Assembly (NCBI RefSeq): GCF_900176595.1
Contig: NZ_LT838813.1
Location: 1,178,001 to 1,242,000, forward strand
Source: Aquiflexum balticum DSM 16537
Lineage (GTDB): Bacteria > Bacteroidota > Bacteroidia > Cytophagales > Cyclobacteriaceae
Direction of reading: 5' to 3'
DNA length: 64,000 nt
Under the pieces are notes generated by a model that did no database searches, was not told where the DNA came from, and worked only from the letters and a program-made list of their open reading frames with translations. Both the position numbers and the translations under genes were made by a program. Positions 8,158-17,145 of this stretch are shown here, in pieces; positions within the stretch are counted from its first letter, which is position 1, and each line of letters opens with the position of its first letter.

Positions 8158-10563
8158 ATGAAAAGAACAATCAAGAAAGTAGCGATTTTGGGTTCCGGTG
8201 TGATGGGGTCAAGAATAGCCTGCCATTTTGCAAATATCGGTGTGCAGGTCTTATTGCTTGACATTGTCCCCAATGAACCCAATGATGAGGAAAAGAAAAA
8301 GGGTCTGACAGTTGAAGACAAAGCTGTCAGAAACAGATTGGTCAACACAGCCCTGGATAATACCTTGAAATCAAAACCTGCCTCACTTTTTGATGCAGCT
8401 TTTGTATCCAGGATTACAACAGGCAATTTTGATGATGACCTTCCCAAGATCAAAGATTACGATTGGGTAATTGAGGTGGTTGTAGAAAGATTGGACATCA
8501 AAAAATCACTTTTCGAGAAAGTAGAAAAGTACAGAAAACCCGGAACTTTGATAACTTCAAATACTTCAGGGATTCCAATGCACCTGATGTGCGAGGGAAG
8601 GTCAGAAGATTTTCAGGTCAATTTTGCCGGAACACACTTTTTTAATCCGCCTCGCTATTTGAGATTATTGGAAATTATCCCCGGACCAAAAACCAATCCT
8701 GACATCATCGATTTCTTGATGGATTATGGAGACAGGTTCTTGGGCAAAGAAACAGTGTTATGTAAAGATACACCTGCTTTTATTGCCAACAGGATTGGTG
8801 TTTATGCCATCATTTCAGGAATGCATGCCATTGAAAAAATAGGTATGGGAGTGTCAGAAGTGGATAAACTCACCGGACCTATCATAGGCAGGGCAAAGTC
8901 GGCTACTTTCAGGACCATGGATGTAGTTGGTTTGGATACTACCGTAAATGTGGCCAACAACCTGTACAAAACCCTTACCCATGATGAATCAAGGGATAAA
9001 TTCCTTTTGCCCAATATTGTAAAAGTGCTTTATGACAATAAATGGTGGGGGGATAAAACCGGGCAGGGTTATTTCAAGATGATCCGTCACAAAGATGGCA
9101 GCAAGGAACTGAAAGAACTGGATCTGAAGACTTTTGAATACAAAGACGCCGAAAAACCAAAGTTTAAGGCTTTGGAAGCTTCGAAAGAAATCGATGACCT
9201 CAAAAAGAGAATCAAGTTTCTGGTCAATTTTGATGACCGGGCCGGAGAATTTTACAGGGCTTCTTTTTATGACCTTTTCAAATATGCCTCACACAGAATT
9301 CCTGAAATATCTGATGAACTGTATAGAATAGACCAAGCTGTATCCGCTGGATTTGGCTGGGAACTGGGTCCTTTCGAAACATGGGATATCCTTGGCGTAA
9401 AAGAGACGGTGGAAAAAATGGAAGCTGCCGGAGAAAAAGCAGCTACTTGGGTCCACGAGATGCTTTCAGCCGGAAACGATTCATTCTATAAGGTAGAAAA
9501 CGGACAAAAGAAATATTACGATATTCCTTCAAAATCCTACCAGCCGATTCCAGGTACAGAAGAATTTATCATTTTGGATACACTCAAAGCCGCGAATAAA
9601 AAGCTTTGGGGCAATGCAGGTGCCACGGTTTATGACCTTGGTGATGAGGTCATCGGATTGGAATTCCATACCAAAATGAATGCAATCGGTCAGGAAGTGA
9701 TTGAAGGTATCAATACTGCCATTAATATGGCTGAAAAATCTTATAAAGGTTTGGTCATTGGTAACGAAGGCGGAAACTTCTCCGCAGGCGCCAATCTTGC
9801 CATGCTGTTTATGTTTGCCGGAGATCAGGAGTTTGATGAAATCAACCTGATGATTGCAGGCTTCCAAAATACCATGATGCGGGCGAGATATTCATCTGTT
9901 CCTGTAGTAGTAGCCCCACACAATATGGCATTGGGCGGAGGTTGTGAACTTTCTTTACATGCTGATGCCATCCAAGCGCATGCTGAACTCTATATGGGTT
10001 TGGTGGAATTCGGTGTAGGTTTGATTCCTGCCGGAGGCGGTACCAAGGAAATGACCCTGAGGTTTTCCAATGAAGCAAAAGCAGGAGACGTGGAATTGAA
10101 CAGGCTACAGGAATATTTCATGAACATCGCCACGGCCAAAGTTTCCACCTCAGCGGCAGAAGCAAGAGGCCTTGGATACCTTCAGGTGAAAGACAGCATC
10201 ACTTTGAACCGCAAACGCCAATTGGCTGACGCCAAAGCTAAGGTACTAGCTCTTTATGATGCTGGATATACGCAACCTGTACAGCAGACCAATATCAAAG
10301 TTTTAGGCAAAACTTCCCTGGCCCTGTTTGAAGCAGGTATTACCGGAATGCTTTATGGCAACTACATTTCAGAACATGACGCCAAAATCGCCAGGAAATT
10401 GGGATGGGTAATGTCCGGCGGAGACCTTTCTTCCCCCACAGAAGTCAGTGAACAATACTTACTCGACCTCGAGCGTGAAGCCTTCCTTAGCCTTACCGGG
10501 GAAAAGAAGACCTTGGAGAGGATACATAGTATTCTGTTTAAGGGGAAACCGCTTAGGAATTAG
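8158..10563 (+). CDS. fadN: 3-hydroxyacyl-CoA dehydrogenase / enoyl-CoA hydratase, FadN type
   Basis: 801 aa from the ATG at 8158; an upstream in-frame ATG (8116) would overlap the MarR gene and lacks homologous sequence, so I reject it. It catalyses hydration of enoyl-CoA and NAD-dependent oxidation of 3-hydroxyacyl-CoA in beta-oxidation. Domain order is as in FadN, the reverse of FadB: NAD-binding GSGVMGSRIA at about residues 11-20, FFNPPRYLRLLEIIPG, C-terminal HADH domain, then a crotonase domain from about residue 500 with GNEGGNFSAGANLAML, LGGGCELSLHAD and GLIPAGGGTKEM. It forms a cluster with thiolase and acyl-CoA dehydrogenase, interrupted by a four-helix-bundle element. Confidence 0.93.
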   Translation: MKRTIKKVAILGSGVMGSRIACHFANIGVQVLLLDIVPNEPNDEEKKKGLTVEDKAVRNRLVNTALDNTLKSKPASLFDAAFVSRITTGNFDDDLPKIKDYDWVIEVVVERLDIKKSLFEKVEKYRKPGTLITSNTSGIPMHLMCEGRSEDFQVNFAGTHFFNPPRYLRLLEIIPGPKTNPDIIDFLMDYGDRFLGKETVLCKDTPAFIANRIGVYAIISGMHAIEKIGMGVSEVDKLTGPIIGRAKSATFRTMDVVGLDTTVNVANNLYKTLTHDESRDKFLLPNIVKVLYDNKWWGDKTGQGYFKMIRHKDGSKELKELDLKTFEYKDAEKPKFKALEASKEIDDLKKRIKFLVNFDDRAGEFYRASFYDLFKYASHRIPEISDELYRIDQAVSAGFGWELGPFETWDILGVKETVEKMEAAGEKAATWVHEMLSAGNDSFYKVENGQKKYYDIPSKSYQPIPGTEEFIILDTLKAANKKLWGNAGATVYDLGDEVIGLEFHTKMNAIGQEVIEGINTAINMAEKSYKGLVIGNEGGNFSAGANLAMLFMFAGDQEFDEINLMIAGFQNTMMRARYSSVPVVVAPHNMALGGGCELSLHADAIQAHAELYMGLVEFGVGLIPAGGGTKEMTLRFSNEAKAGDVELNRLQEYFMNIATAKVSTSAAEARGLGYLQVKDSITLNRKRQLADAKAKVLALYDAGYTQPVQQTNIKVLGKTSLALFEAGITGMLYGNYISEHDAKIARKLGWVMSGGDLSSPTEVSEQYLLDLEREAFLSLTGEKKTLERIHSILFKGKPLRN

Positions 10564-10634
10564 ATGCGAGACGCGAGAGGCGAGAAGGGAGAGGCGAGAG
10601 TTTAGAACCAAGAGACAAGAACCAAGAACCAAGA
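10564..10634 (+). repeat. Low-complexity dispersed repeat, left arm of inverted pair
   Basis: Purine-rich tract built from iterated words GCGAGAG and AACCAAGA(G/A). The part AACCAAGAGACAAGAACC (from 10604) recurs in reverse complement at 11127-11166 on the other side of the small four-helix gene. Related tracts are at 12476-12612 and 57550-57613. Not coding. Confidence 0.7.
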
Positions 10635-10723
10635 CTGGTTTAGTTTAAAATTAGGGTTATTATAATTTTAAACAGGTAAAAAAGTTGAATAGAAAAGAAT
10701 TGAAGCCTAAAATTTGAAAGAAT

Positions 10724-11095
10724 ATGAAACCTAAACATAATTTCAAAAACCTCAAGGTATGGCAAAAGTCAGTTGATTTGGCTGTAAAGGTTTACCATAT
10801 CACAAAAGAATTTCCTTCTGAGGAGAAATTTGGTATGACCTCGCAAATGAGAAGGGCTAGTGTTTCAATTCCTTCAAATATTGCCGAAGGAACCGCTAAA
10901 AGCACTTCTAAATCTTTTGTAAACTCTCTGGATATTAGCCTTGGAGAAAGTTATGAACTGGAAACTCAGGCTATCATTGCCAATCTGGTAGGCCTACTGG
11001 ATAAGGAACAATTCACATCTCTTGAATCTGATATCAGCGAAGTGCAAAGAATGATCAACGGATTTATTTCAACAGTGGAATCCAACCCATTTTGA
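10724..11095 (+). CDS. Four-helix-bundle protein, 23S rRNA intervening-sequence (S23) family
   Basis: 123 aa. Seen: FKNLKVWQKSVDLAVKVY, MRRASVSIPSNIAEG and SLGESYELETQ, the hallmark segments of the S23/IVP family, a pentameric four-helix bundle related to Avd of diversity-generating retroelements. Biochemical function is unknown in general. It sits between the beta-oxidation dehydrogenase and thiolase genes, flanked by an inverted pair of CCAAGA-rich repeats (10604-10634 and 11127-11166), so it looks like a small inserted unit rather than a fatty-acid gene. No reverse transcriptase or rRNA is adjacent. Confidence 0.85.
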   Translation: MKPKHNFKNLKVWQKSVDLAVKVYHITKEFPSEEKFGMTSQMRRASVSIPSNIAEGTAKSTSKSFVNSLDISLGESYELETQAIIANLVGLLDKEQFTSLESDISEVQRMINGFISTVESNPF

Positions 11096-11126
11096 AATCT
11101 AACCCTAGAATTTGAACCTCAACAAA

Positions 11127-11166
11127 TCTTGGCTCTTGGTTCTTGATTCTTGGCTCTCAATTTCTC
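11127..11166 (-). repeat. Low-complexity dispersed repeat, right arm of inverted pair
   Basis: Iterated TCTTGG(C/T)TCTTGG words, reverse complement of the CCAAGA-rich tract at 10604-10634. With it, it brackets the four-helix-bundle gene. Confidence 0.7.
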
Positions 11167-11215
11167 TTAGTTCAACAAACTTTAAATCAACAATAAACCT
11201 CATTTAGAAAAAAAT

Positions 11216-12391
11216 ATGGAAGCTTATATAGTAAACGGATACAGATCAGCGGTAGGAAGGGCCAAAAAGGGTGGCTTTAGATTTTACCGTCCGGATGATT
11301 TGGCGGCAGATGTGATCAAGCATTTGGTGGCCAATACACCGGGATTGGAAAATAAAATGGTCGATGACCTGATTGTCGGGAATGCTATCCCGGAAGCGGA
11401 ACAGGGCATGCAAATGGGCAGGATGATTTCACTTTTGGCATTGGGCGTGGACAATCCCGGATTTATTATCAACAGGTATTGTGGTTCCGGAGTGGAAGCC
11501 ATTGCCCTGGCCGTGGGTAAAATCAAAGCGGGCATGGCAGATTGCATCATCGCAGGTGGTACAGAATCCATGTCGCTATTGCCGATGATGGGTTATAAAA
11601 CTGCCCTGAACTATAAAATTGCCTCGCAGACGCCCGATTACTACCTGAGTATGGGTCTGACTGCGGAAGAACTGGCAAAAGAATACGACATCACCCGCGA
11701 ACAGGCAGATCAATTTTCTGTCAGGTCCCATGATAGGGCTTTGGCAGCCATAGCCGCAGGCAAATTCAAGGACGAAATTGTGCCCGTGGAAGTGGAAGAA
11801 ACCTATGTGGATGAAAAGGGAAAAAAGAAAACCAGAAAATTTACCGTGGACACGGATGAGGGACCAAGACCAGGAACCTCGATGGAAGGCCTTGCCAACT
11901 TAAAGCCTGCCTTTAAAATGGGCGGTCAGGTTACCGCAGGGAATTCCTCCCAGACCTCTGACGGTGCCGCATTCGTGGTCGTGATGTCCGAAAGGATGGT
12001 CAAAGAACTCAACCTGGAACCCATTGCCAGAATGATGTCCTATGCCGTAGCAGGTGTGGAACCAAGAATCATGGGAATCGGGCCCAGAGAAGCTGTTCCC
12101 AAAGCCCTTAAGCAGGCCGGTTTGACCTTGGACAAGATTGATCTCATCGAATTGAACGAGGCATTTGCCGCACAGGGCTTGGCAGTCATCAAATCCTTGG
12201 ATTTGGATATTGATAAAGTCAATGTCAATGGGGGCGCAGTAGCCCTTGGTCATCCACTCGGCTGTACCGGTGCCAAACTCTCCGTCCAACTCTTCAACGA
12301 ACTCCGCAGACAAAACAAGAAATACGGCATGGTGACGGCTTGTGTTGGCGGGGGACAAGGAGTTGCGGGGGTTTATGAGCTTTTGAGGTAG
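11216..12391 (+). CDS. Acetyl-CoA C-acyltransferase (3-ketoacyl-CoA thiolase)
   Basis: 391 aa, full-length thiolase. It cleaves 3-ketoacyl-CoA to acetyl-CoA and a shortened acyl-CoA, the last beta-oxidation step. Active-site Cys in NRYCGSGVEAIAL (about C89), GGTESMS, the NEAFA block, His in GGAVALGHPLGCTGAK, and the C-terminal catalytic Cys in TACVGGGQG. It probably forms a multienzyme complex with the FadN-type protein encoded upstream. A hairpin terminator directly follows. Confidence 0.94.
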   Translation: MEAYIVNGYRSAVGRAKKGGFRFYRPDDLAADVIKHLVANTPGLENKMVDDLIVGNAIPEAEQGMQMGRMISLLALGVDNPGFIINRYCGSGVEAIALAVGKIKAGMADCIIAGGTESMSLLPMMGYKTALNYKIASQTPDYYLSMGLTAEELAKEYDITREQADQFSVRSHDRALAAIAAGKFKDEIVPVEVEETYVDEKGKKKTRKFTVDTDEGPRPGTSMEGLANLKPAFKMGGQVTAGNSSQTSDGAAFVVVMSERMVKELNLEPIARMMSYAVAGVEPRIMGIGPREAVPKALKQAGLTLDKIDLIELNEAFAAQGLAVIKSLDLDIDKVNVNGGAVALGHPLGCTGAKLSVQLFNELRRQNKKYGMVTACVGGGQGVAGVYELLR

Positions 12392-12400
12392 AGGCGGCTT

Positions 12401-12436
12401 AGACCGCTGAGGTTTTTAAAACCTCGGTGGTCTTTT
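12401..12436 (+). terminator. Terminator after thiolase
   Basis: AGACCGCTGAGGTTTT (from 12401) pairs over its whole length, with two G-U wobbles, with AAAACCTCGGTGGTCT, followed by TTTTG. A related hairpin (AGACC..GAGGTT / AACCTC..GGTCT) recurs at 12544-12577. Confidence 0.75.
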
Positions 12437-12475
12437 GTTCAGGAAAGCAGCGAAGTAAAAACCAGAAGCGTGGGG

Positions 12476-12612
12476 CGAGATGCGAGAAAAGCGAAGACGA
12501 ATAAAAAGAATTCTCTTTTCCAAAATGATGACGGGGAATAAAAAGACCTTCGAGGTTAAAAAAAACCTCAATGGTCTGTGTCTCGGCTCTAATCTCTCGG
12601 TTCTCGCTTCTA
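12476..12612. repeat. Dispersed repeat tract and second hairpin
   Basis: Between thiolase and acyl-CoA dehydrogenase. It has a GCGAGATGCGAGAAAAGCG word, a hairpin at 12544-12577, and a CTCGGCTC/TCTCGGTTCTCGC tract, which is the reverse complement of the GCGAGAG words at 10564-10600. No ORF. Confidence 0.55.
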
Positions 12613-12646
12613 AAGAATTAAAATGGATCTTTAAGTAATAGAATAT

Positions 12647-14446
12647 ATGTCAACTGTAACAAAACAATCAATCAACGGCGGTGAATTCCTGATCAAGGAA
12701 ACCGCGGCGCAGGAAATCTTTATATTTGAGGAGTTTTCTGAGGAGCAGAAAATGATGGCGCAGGCCTGTCAGGATTTTATCGATACCGAAATACACCCAA
12801 GAATCGAGGATATCGACAGCATGAAAAACCCGGAGCTTGTTCCTTCCATTTTCCATAAAGCAGGCGAACTCGGACTTTTGGGAATTTCGGTTCCTGAGGA
12901 GTTTGGTGGTATGGGGATGAGTTTCAATACTTCCATGCTGATTGCAGATATCATCGGTGGTGCTGGATCATTTTCCACCACGTATGGTGCCCATACAGGA
13001 ATCGGTACTTTGCCGATTTTGTACTATGGTACAGAAGATCAAAAATCCAAATACCTGCCAAAACTGGCCACGGGAGAATGGGCTGCCTGCTATTGTCTGA
13101 CCGAACCGGATGCAGGTTCTGATGCCAACAGCGGCAAGACCAAAGCAACTCTGACAGCAGATGGCAAACATTACCTCATCAACGGACAGAAGATGTGGAT
13201 CTCCAATGCCGGGTTTGCGGATATCTTTATCGTGTTTGCCAAGATCGAGGATGATAAAAACCTGACTGCATTTATTGTGGAAAAAGGTTTCGGTGGCATC
13301 ACGATGAACGAAGAGGAAAAGAAAATGGGTATCAAGGGCTCCTCTACCCGTCAGGTGTTTTTCAATGACTGCAAAGTACCTGTGGAAAACATGCTTTCCG
13401 AAAGACAGAACGGCTTCAAAATCGCTGTGAACATCCTCAATATCGGCCGTATCAAATTGGGTGCGGGCGTATTGGGAGGCTGTAGAACCGTGGCAACTTA
13501 TGCTGTCAAGTATGCCGGGGAACGTAAGCAATTTGGCGTGGCCATCAATTCCTTTGGGGCCATCAAGCAGAAATTGGCCGAAATGGCTGTCAGGACTTAT
13601 GCCTGTGAATCCCTTTGTTACCGTGCCGGTCAGGACATTGAAGACAGGATGGAAGCCATAGCTTCAGAGGGGATTTCTGATGCGGAAGCCAAATTGAAAG
13701 CCTTGGAACAGTTTGCCATCGAAGCGGCTATAGCCAAAGTTCATGGGTCTGAGGTATTGGATTATGTAGTGGACCAAGGTGTGCAGGTCTATGGAGGAAT
13801 GGGCTACTCGGCCGATGCCCCGATGGAGCGCGCTTATAGGGATGCCCGTATTTCCAGAATCTATGAAGGTACCAATGAAATCAACCGCATGCTGATGGTA
13901 GGCATGTTGCTGAAGCGGGCCATGAAAGGGGAAATCAATCTTTTTGAACCTGCTATGGCAGTATCACAGGAACTGACTTCCGTACCGAGTTTTGAGACCA
14001 TTGATACCTCTGAGCTTTTTGCCGCTGAAAAAGAGGTGATCAAAAAACTGAAGAAAGTGTTTCTGATGGTGGGTGGAAAAGCCGCGATGGCATTGGCAGA
14101 CAAAATCGAATCCGAACAGGAAGTGATGATGAACCTGGCCGATGTGATGATAGAGATCTATGCTGCCGAATCTGCTGTCCTCAGGACAGAAAAACTGGTC
14201 AGTCTCCGTGGCGAAGAAGCCTGTCAGCCACAGATTGCGATGGCGCAGGTGTACCTCTTTGAAGCAGTGGAAAAAATACAGACTGCTGCGAAAGAGGCCA
14301 TTGCATCCTTTACCAAAGGGGATGAGCAAAAGGTCATGCTGATGGGCTTGAAGCGCTGGACCAAAACCGACCTGGTCAATACCAAGGAGCTGAGAAGACA
14401 GATAGCGGATTATATGATTGAGAAGGGGAAGTATCCTTTTTCTTGA
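12647..14446 (+). CDS. Acyl-CoA dehydrogenase
   Basis: 599 aa flavoprotein catalysing alpha,beta-dehydrogenation of acyl-CoA. Seen: CYCLTEPDAGSDANS and MWISNAGFADIF (FAD-binding middle domain), QVYGGMGYSADAPMERAYRD, and RIYEGTNEINRML with the catalytic Glu of YEGT. About 180 extra residues after the standard core match the long forms (VLCAD or Bacillus FadE type). It completes the operon-like beta-oxidation set with FadN and thiolase. The electron acceptor (ETF) is not in this window. Confidence 0.93.
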   Translation: MSTVTKQSINGGEFLIKETAAQEIFIFEEFSEEQKMMAQACQDFIDTEIHPRIEDIDSMKNPELVPSIFHKAGELGLLGISVPEEFGGMGMSFNTSMLIADIIGGAGSFSTTYGAHTGIGTLPILYYGTEDQKSKYLPKLATGEWAACYCLTEPDAGSDANSGKTKATLTADGKHYLINGQKMWISNAGFADIFIVFAKIEDDKNLTAFIVEKGFGGITMNEEEKKMGIKGSSTRQVFFNDCKVPVENMLSERQNGFKIAVNILNIGRIKLGAGVLGGCRTVATYAVKYAGERKQFGVAINSFGAIKQKLAEMAVRTYACESLCYRAGQDIEDRMEAIASEGISDAEAKLKALEQFAIEAAIAKVHGSEVLDYVVDQGVQVYGGMGYSADAPMERAYRDARISRIYEGTNEINRMLMVGMLLKRAMKGEINLFEPAMAVSQELTSVPSFETIDTSELFAAEKEVIKKLKKVFLMVGGKAAMALADKIESEQEVMMNLADVMIEIYAAESAVLRTEKLVSLRGEEACQPQIAMAQVYLFEAVEKIQTAAKEAIASFTKGDEQKVMLMGLKRWTKTDLVNTKELRRQIADYMIEKGKYPFS

Positions 14447-14507
14447 TCGATTAGAATGGGGTTTCAACTTATAGTTGATTTCCCGCGAAGGCGCTAAGAC
14501 GCAAAGG

Positions 14508-14535
14508 AAAGCCTCCAGAGATGGGGGCTTTTTTT
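14508..14535 (+). terminator. Terminator after acyl-CoA dehydrogenase
   Basis: AAAGCCTCC pairs with GGGGGCTTT (one G-U) around AGAGAT, then a T run. Just upstream is the word CGCGAAGGCGCTAAGACGC, of a type I remember as dispersed in Bacteroidota genomes. No gene between 14447 and 14734. Confidence 0.75.
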
Positions 14536-14734
14536 GTGGACAAAGTCCAGCCCAGCACTGATAGTTTGGGATCAAAACAATGTAGGCTTTGTTGTTTCTT
14601 TGGGTGATTACAGATTGGCTATCAATCGAAATAAACGTTTAAGTTTGGTTTGGGGTTTTTAGAAGTGTCTGAATTCATGTATTTTACATTCTCATTTTAT
14701 TGCAGTTTTGTGTATAACCGTAACTATTTTTCTT

Positions 14735-16105
14735 ATGCAACAAAGACTCATAGAAGTAGAAGTAATCGGGCGTAAAATTATTTTGAAAATGCCCAAGAAT
14801 GACGCTGATATAAACTTTATCAGAAGCATTCAGTATGCAAGGTGGAATAAGGAAGGCTTTTTCTGGGATGTGCCCCATTATCCCGGCAATCTTGAAAGGA
14901 TCAAGCAATACTTTGGAGAGCGGATTTCCATACTGAAAGAACATGAACAAATTGAGGTAAAAATCATAGGTAAAGAGCATAAGATCGGTAAAAATGAAGT
15001 TTTAATTTTAAAGAGCAGGTCAGGTAGACTGAAGCTGATTTTTGGTTTTCATGCAGGATTGATGAAGGTTATTAAAACTATTCCCTATTATAAATGGGAT
15101 TCCAAAAATAAATGGTGGACCGTTCCCTATTCAGAGCAGTTTTTAGAGGAAATAAAAACGAAGATTAAGGAATTCGGGATGGCAATGAAATTTGAGGAAG
15201 AAGAAATGATAAGTGGGGTTGTCCCCAAAATTTCTCCATTGGATATCCCAAATTACAGAAAATGCCCTGAGGAGTATGTTCATAAGTTGGAGGAAAGGAG
15301 GTATAGTGAGGGAACAATTAAAGCCTATGTTCCTTTGTTTGAAGAATTCATTAATTTTTTTTCAAATATTTCTCTTGAAGAATTGGGCGAAAAAGAGGTT
15401 ATGGAGTTTTCGAGATATTTAGTGACTGAGAGAAAAGTTTCTAGCTCACATCAAAACCAAGCAATCAATTCTATTAAATTTTATTTTGAAAAAGTACGGG
15501 GTGGTGAAAGGAAGTTTTACCATGTGGATAGACCTATAAGGGAAAAGATATTACCTGAGGTATTGAGTGAAGAAGAGGTGTCTGCGATTCTAAAAGCAAC
15601 AAAAAACTTGAAACATAAAGCAATCTTAATGACTATTTACTCCGCAGGATTGCGGATTGGAGAACTTACCAAATTGAAGATTAAAGATATCGATTCTAAA
15701 CGGATGCAGATAAGGGTAGAACAAGCCAAAGGCAAGAAGGATAGATATACCATTCTTTCACAAAGGACACTGGAAATATTAAGACTATATATTAAACAAG
15801 AGAAGCCTCATGAGTATTTGTTTGAAGGTCAGAAAAGTACCAAAGAGTTTCCTGTTAAGTATTCAACAACAAGTATTTCTGCAATTCTGAATAAGGCACT
15901 GAATAATGTGGGAATTAAAAAAAATGTAACTGTACATACCTTGAGACATTCCTTTGCGACCCATTTATTGGAAAGAGGCACTGATTTAAGATATATACAA
16001 AGTCTTTTAGGCCACGAAAGCCCTAAAACGACACAGATATATACACATATTACCACTAAGGGTTTTGACCAAATAAAAAGTCCATTAGATGGTTTAGATT
16101 TATAA
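14735..16105 (+). CDS. Tyrosine recombinase with duplicated N-terminal domain, next to the cassette array
   Basis: 456 aa from ATG 14735 (a TTG at 14708 only adds nine unlikely residues). The C-terminal catalytic domain has the tyrosine-recombinase residues: Arg in SAGLRIGEL (near 305), HTLRHS (near 401), His in LLGHES (near 426) and Tyr in QIYTHI (near 433). A SAM-like core-binding domain precedes it. The first 160 residues hold two copies of a small module (YARWNKEGFFWDVP and YYKWDSKNKWWTVP), unusual for Xer proteins. It ends in KSPLDGL; IntI1 has a similar SPLDAL near its C-terminus. I see no IntI-specific insertion before HTLRHS. It lies 94 bp before the first cassette core and is a candidate cassette recombinase. 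Confidence 0.85.
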   Translation: MQQRLIEVEVIGRKIILKMPKNDADINFIRSIQYARWNKEGFFWDVPHYPGNLERIKQYFGERISILKEHEQIEVKIIGKEHKIGKNEVLILKSRSGRLKLIFGFHAGLMKVIKTIPYYKWDSKNKWWTVPYSEQFLEEIKTKIKEFGMAMKFEEEEMISGVVPKISPLDIPNYRKCPEEYVHKLEERRYSEGTIKAYVPLFEEFINFFSNISLEELGEKEVMEFSRYLVTERKVSSSHQNQAINSIKFYFEKVRGGERKFYHVDRPIREKILPEVLSEEEVSAILKATKNLKHKAILMTIYSAGLRIGELTKLKIKDIDSKRMQIRVEQAKGKKDRYTILSQRTLEILRLYIKQEKPHEYLFEGQKSTKEFPVKYSTTSISAILNKALNNVGIKKNVTVHTLRHSFATHLLERGTDLRYIQSLLGHESPKTTQIYTHITTKGFDQIKSPLDGLDL

Positions 16106-16146
16106 AAATTCTTTTAGTTTTATAGGACATCTTTCCACAATATTAC

Positions 16147-16199
16147 GGAAAGCACGCCTTATTGGCATGCTTTCTCCAATAATAGAAGAAAGCAAACCG
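16147..16199 (+). other. Hairpin and first GTTGAAC core, attI-like boundary
   Basis: GGAAAGCACGCC and GGCATGCTTTCTCC form an imperfect hairpin (16147-16177) after the recombinase gene. The G at 16199 begins GTTGAAC, which fits the integron core GTTRRRY exactly and marks the left edge of the first cassette-like unit. No unit-specific AAC half-site is seen upstream, as expected for an attI-like rather than attC-like site. Function is inferred. Confidence 0.4.
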
Positions 16200-16323
16200 T
16201 TGAACTAAACCTCCTTCGTCGGTAGTTTTTCTGTATTCCATCATAAAGGCCTGATTTTTAACAATATGTATTAAATTTATTCCATGTTCAATCTTTAACT
16301 AATTTAATCATGGAAAAAAAAGT

Positions 16324-17145
16324 TTGCGCCAGAGGATGTATGAGGAGATGTCCTACAGACATTATTCTCCCAGAAGCATCAAGACCTATCTTAGCCTGGT
16401 ATCTGTAGTATCAGCTCATTTTGGAAAAAGTCCGGATCTGATCAGTATCCCCGAATTAAAGGACTACCTTTTTAAAAGGATCAGTTTGGACGGACTTTCG
16501 GTATCAAGCATAAACCAGACAATCAGTGCCTTTAAAATACTTTTCAAAGACGTGCTTGAAAGAGATTGGGATACTATCAGGATCAAACGGCCAAGACGTC
16601 CCAAGCTGCTTCCGGTTGTATTCTCAAAGGAAGAAGTGTCGCTTATCCTTAAGAGTATCAGGAACAGAAAACACTATTGCCTGATCGCTCTCACCTACGC
16701 CTCAGGACTCAGGATGGGAGAGGTAATCAACCTGAAACCCTGCGATATTGACAGCGACCGGATGCAGGTCAAAGTCAGGGGCGGAAAGGGTTATAAAGAC
16801 AGGTACACACTTCTTCCGGAGCAGTTACTGGTAAAGCTCAGGGATTATTTCAGAGGCTACCGTCCACTTACTTACCTTTTTGAAGGCCAAGAACCGGGAA
16901 AGCCTTACAGTGAGACAAGCGCCCGCTGTATACTCAAAAAGGCTATGAAGAAAGCAGGGATAAAAAAGCAGGCGTGCTTCCATACCCTTCGCCATTCTTT
17001 TGCCACACATCTGCTCGAGCAGGGAACCAATGTCAGGATTATCCAAGAGCTGTTGGGACACAGGTCCCTTAAGACCACTACGGTTTACCTGCATATAAGC
17101 AACCTGACCCCCGCGCAGATCAAAAGTCCCCTGGATGAGCTTTGA
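16324..17145 (+). CDS. Tyrosine recombinase of the IS91-type unit, copy 1
   Basis: 273 aa from a TTG at 16324; ATG 16336 gives 269 aa. XerC/D-like: core-binding domain (YSPRSIKTYLSL), catalytic Arg in ASGLRMGEV (near 128), HTLRHS (near 219), LLGHRS, and Tyr in TVYLHI (near 254). The C-terminus KSPLDEL resembles the tail of the 456-aa recombinase and of integron integrases. An out-of-frame ATG at 16310 followed by eight A residues (16314-16321) would enter this frame by -1 slippage. The stop overlaps the transposase start (TGATG), so the two are translationally coupled. Confidence 0.85.
   Translation: MRQRMYEEMSYRHYSPRSIKTYLSLVSVVSAHFGKSPDLISIPELKDYLFKRISLDGLSVSSINQTISAFKILFKDVLERDWDTIRIKRPRRPKLLPVVFSKEEVSLILKSIRNRKHYCLIALTYASGLRMGEVINLKPCDIDSDRMQVKVRGGKGYKDRYTLLPEQLLVKLRDYFRGYRPLTYLFEGQEPGKPYSETSARCILKKAMKKAGIKKQACFHTLRHSFATHLLEQGTNVRIIQELLGHRSLKTTTVYLHISNLTPAQIKSPLDEL

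Noticed and set aside
10564..12612. CRISPR array or REP elements in the repeat tracts
   Set aside because: The words are irregular, without fixed repeat/spacer lengths, and no cas genes are present.
14735..16105. Calling the 456-aa recombinase a true integron integrase IntI
   Set aside because: No IntI-specific insertion is visible before HTLRHS, and the N-terminus is unlike IntI; only position and the KSPLD tail are suggestive.
16147..16177. Hairpin after the 456-aa recombinase as a terminator
   Set aside because: The stem is not followed by a T run, so it does not fit a rho-independent terminator; it was kept as part of the boundary structure.
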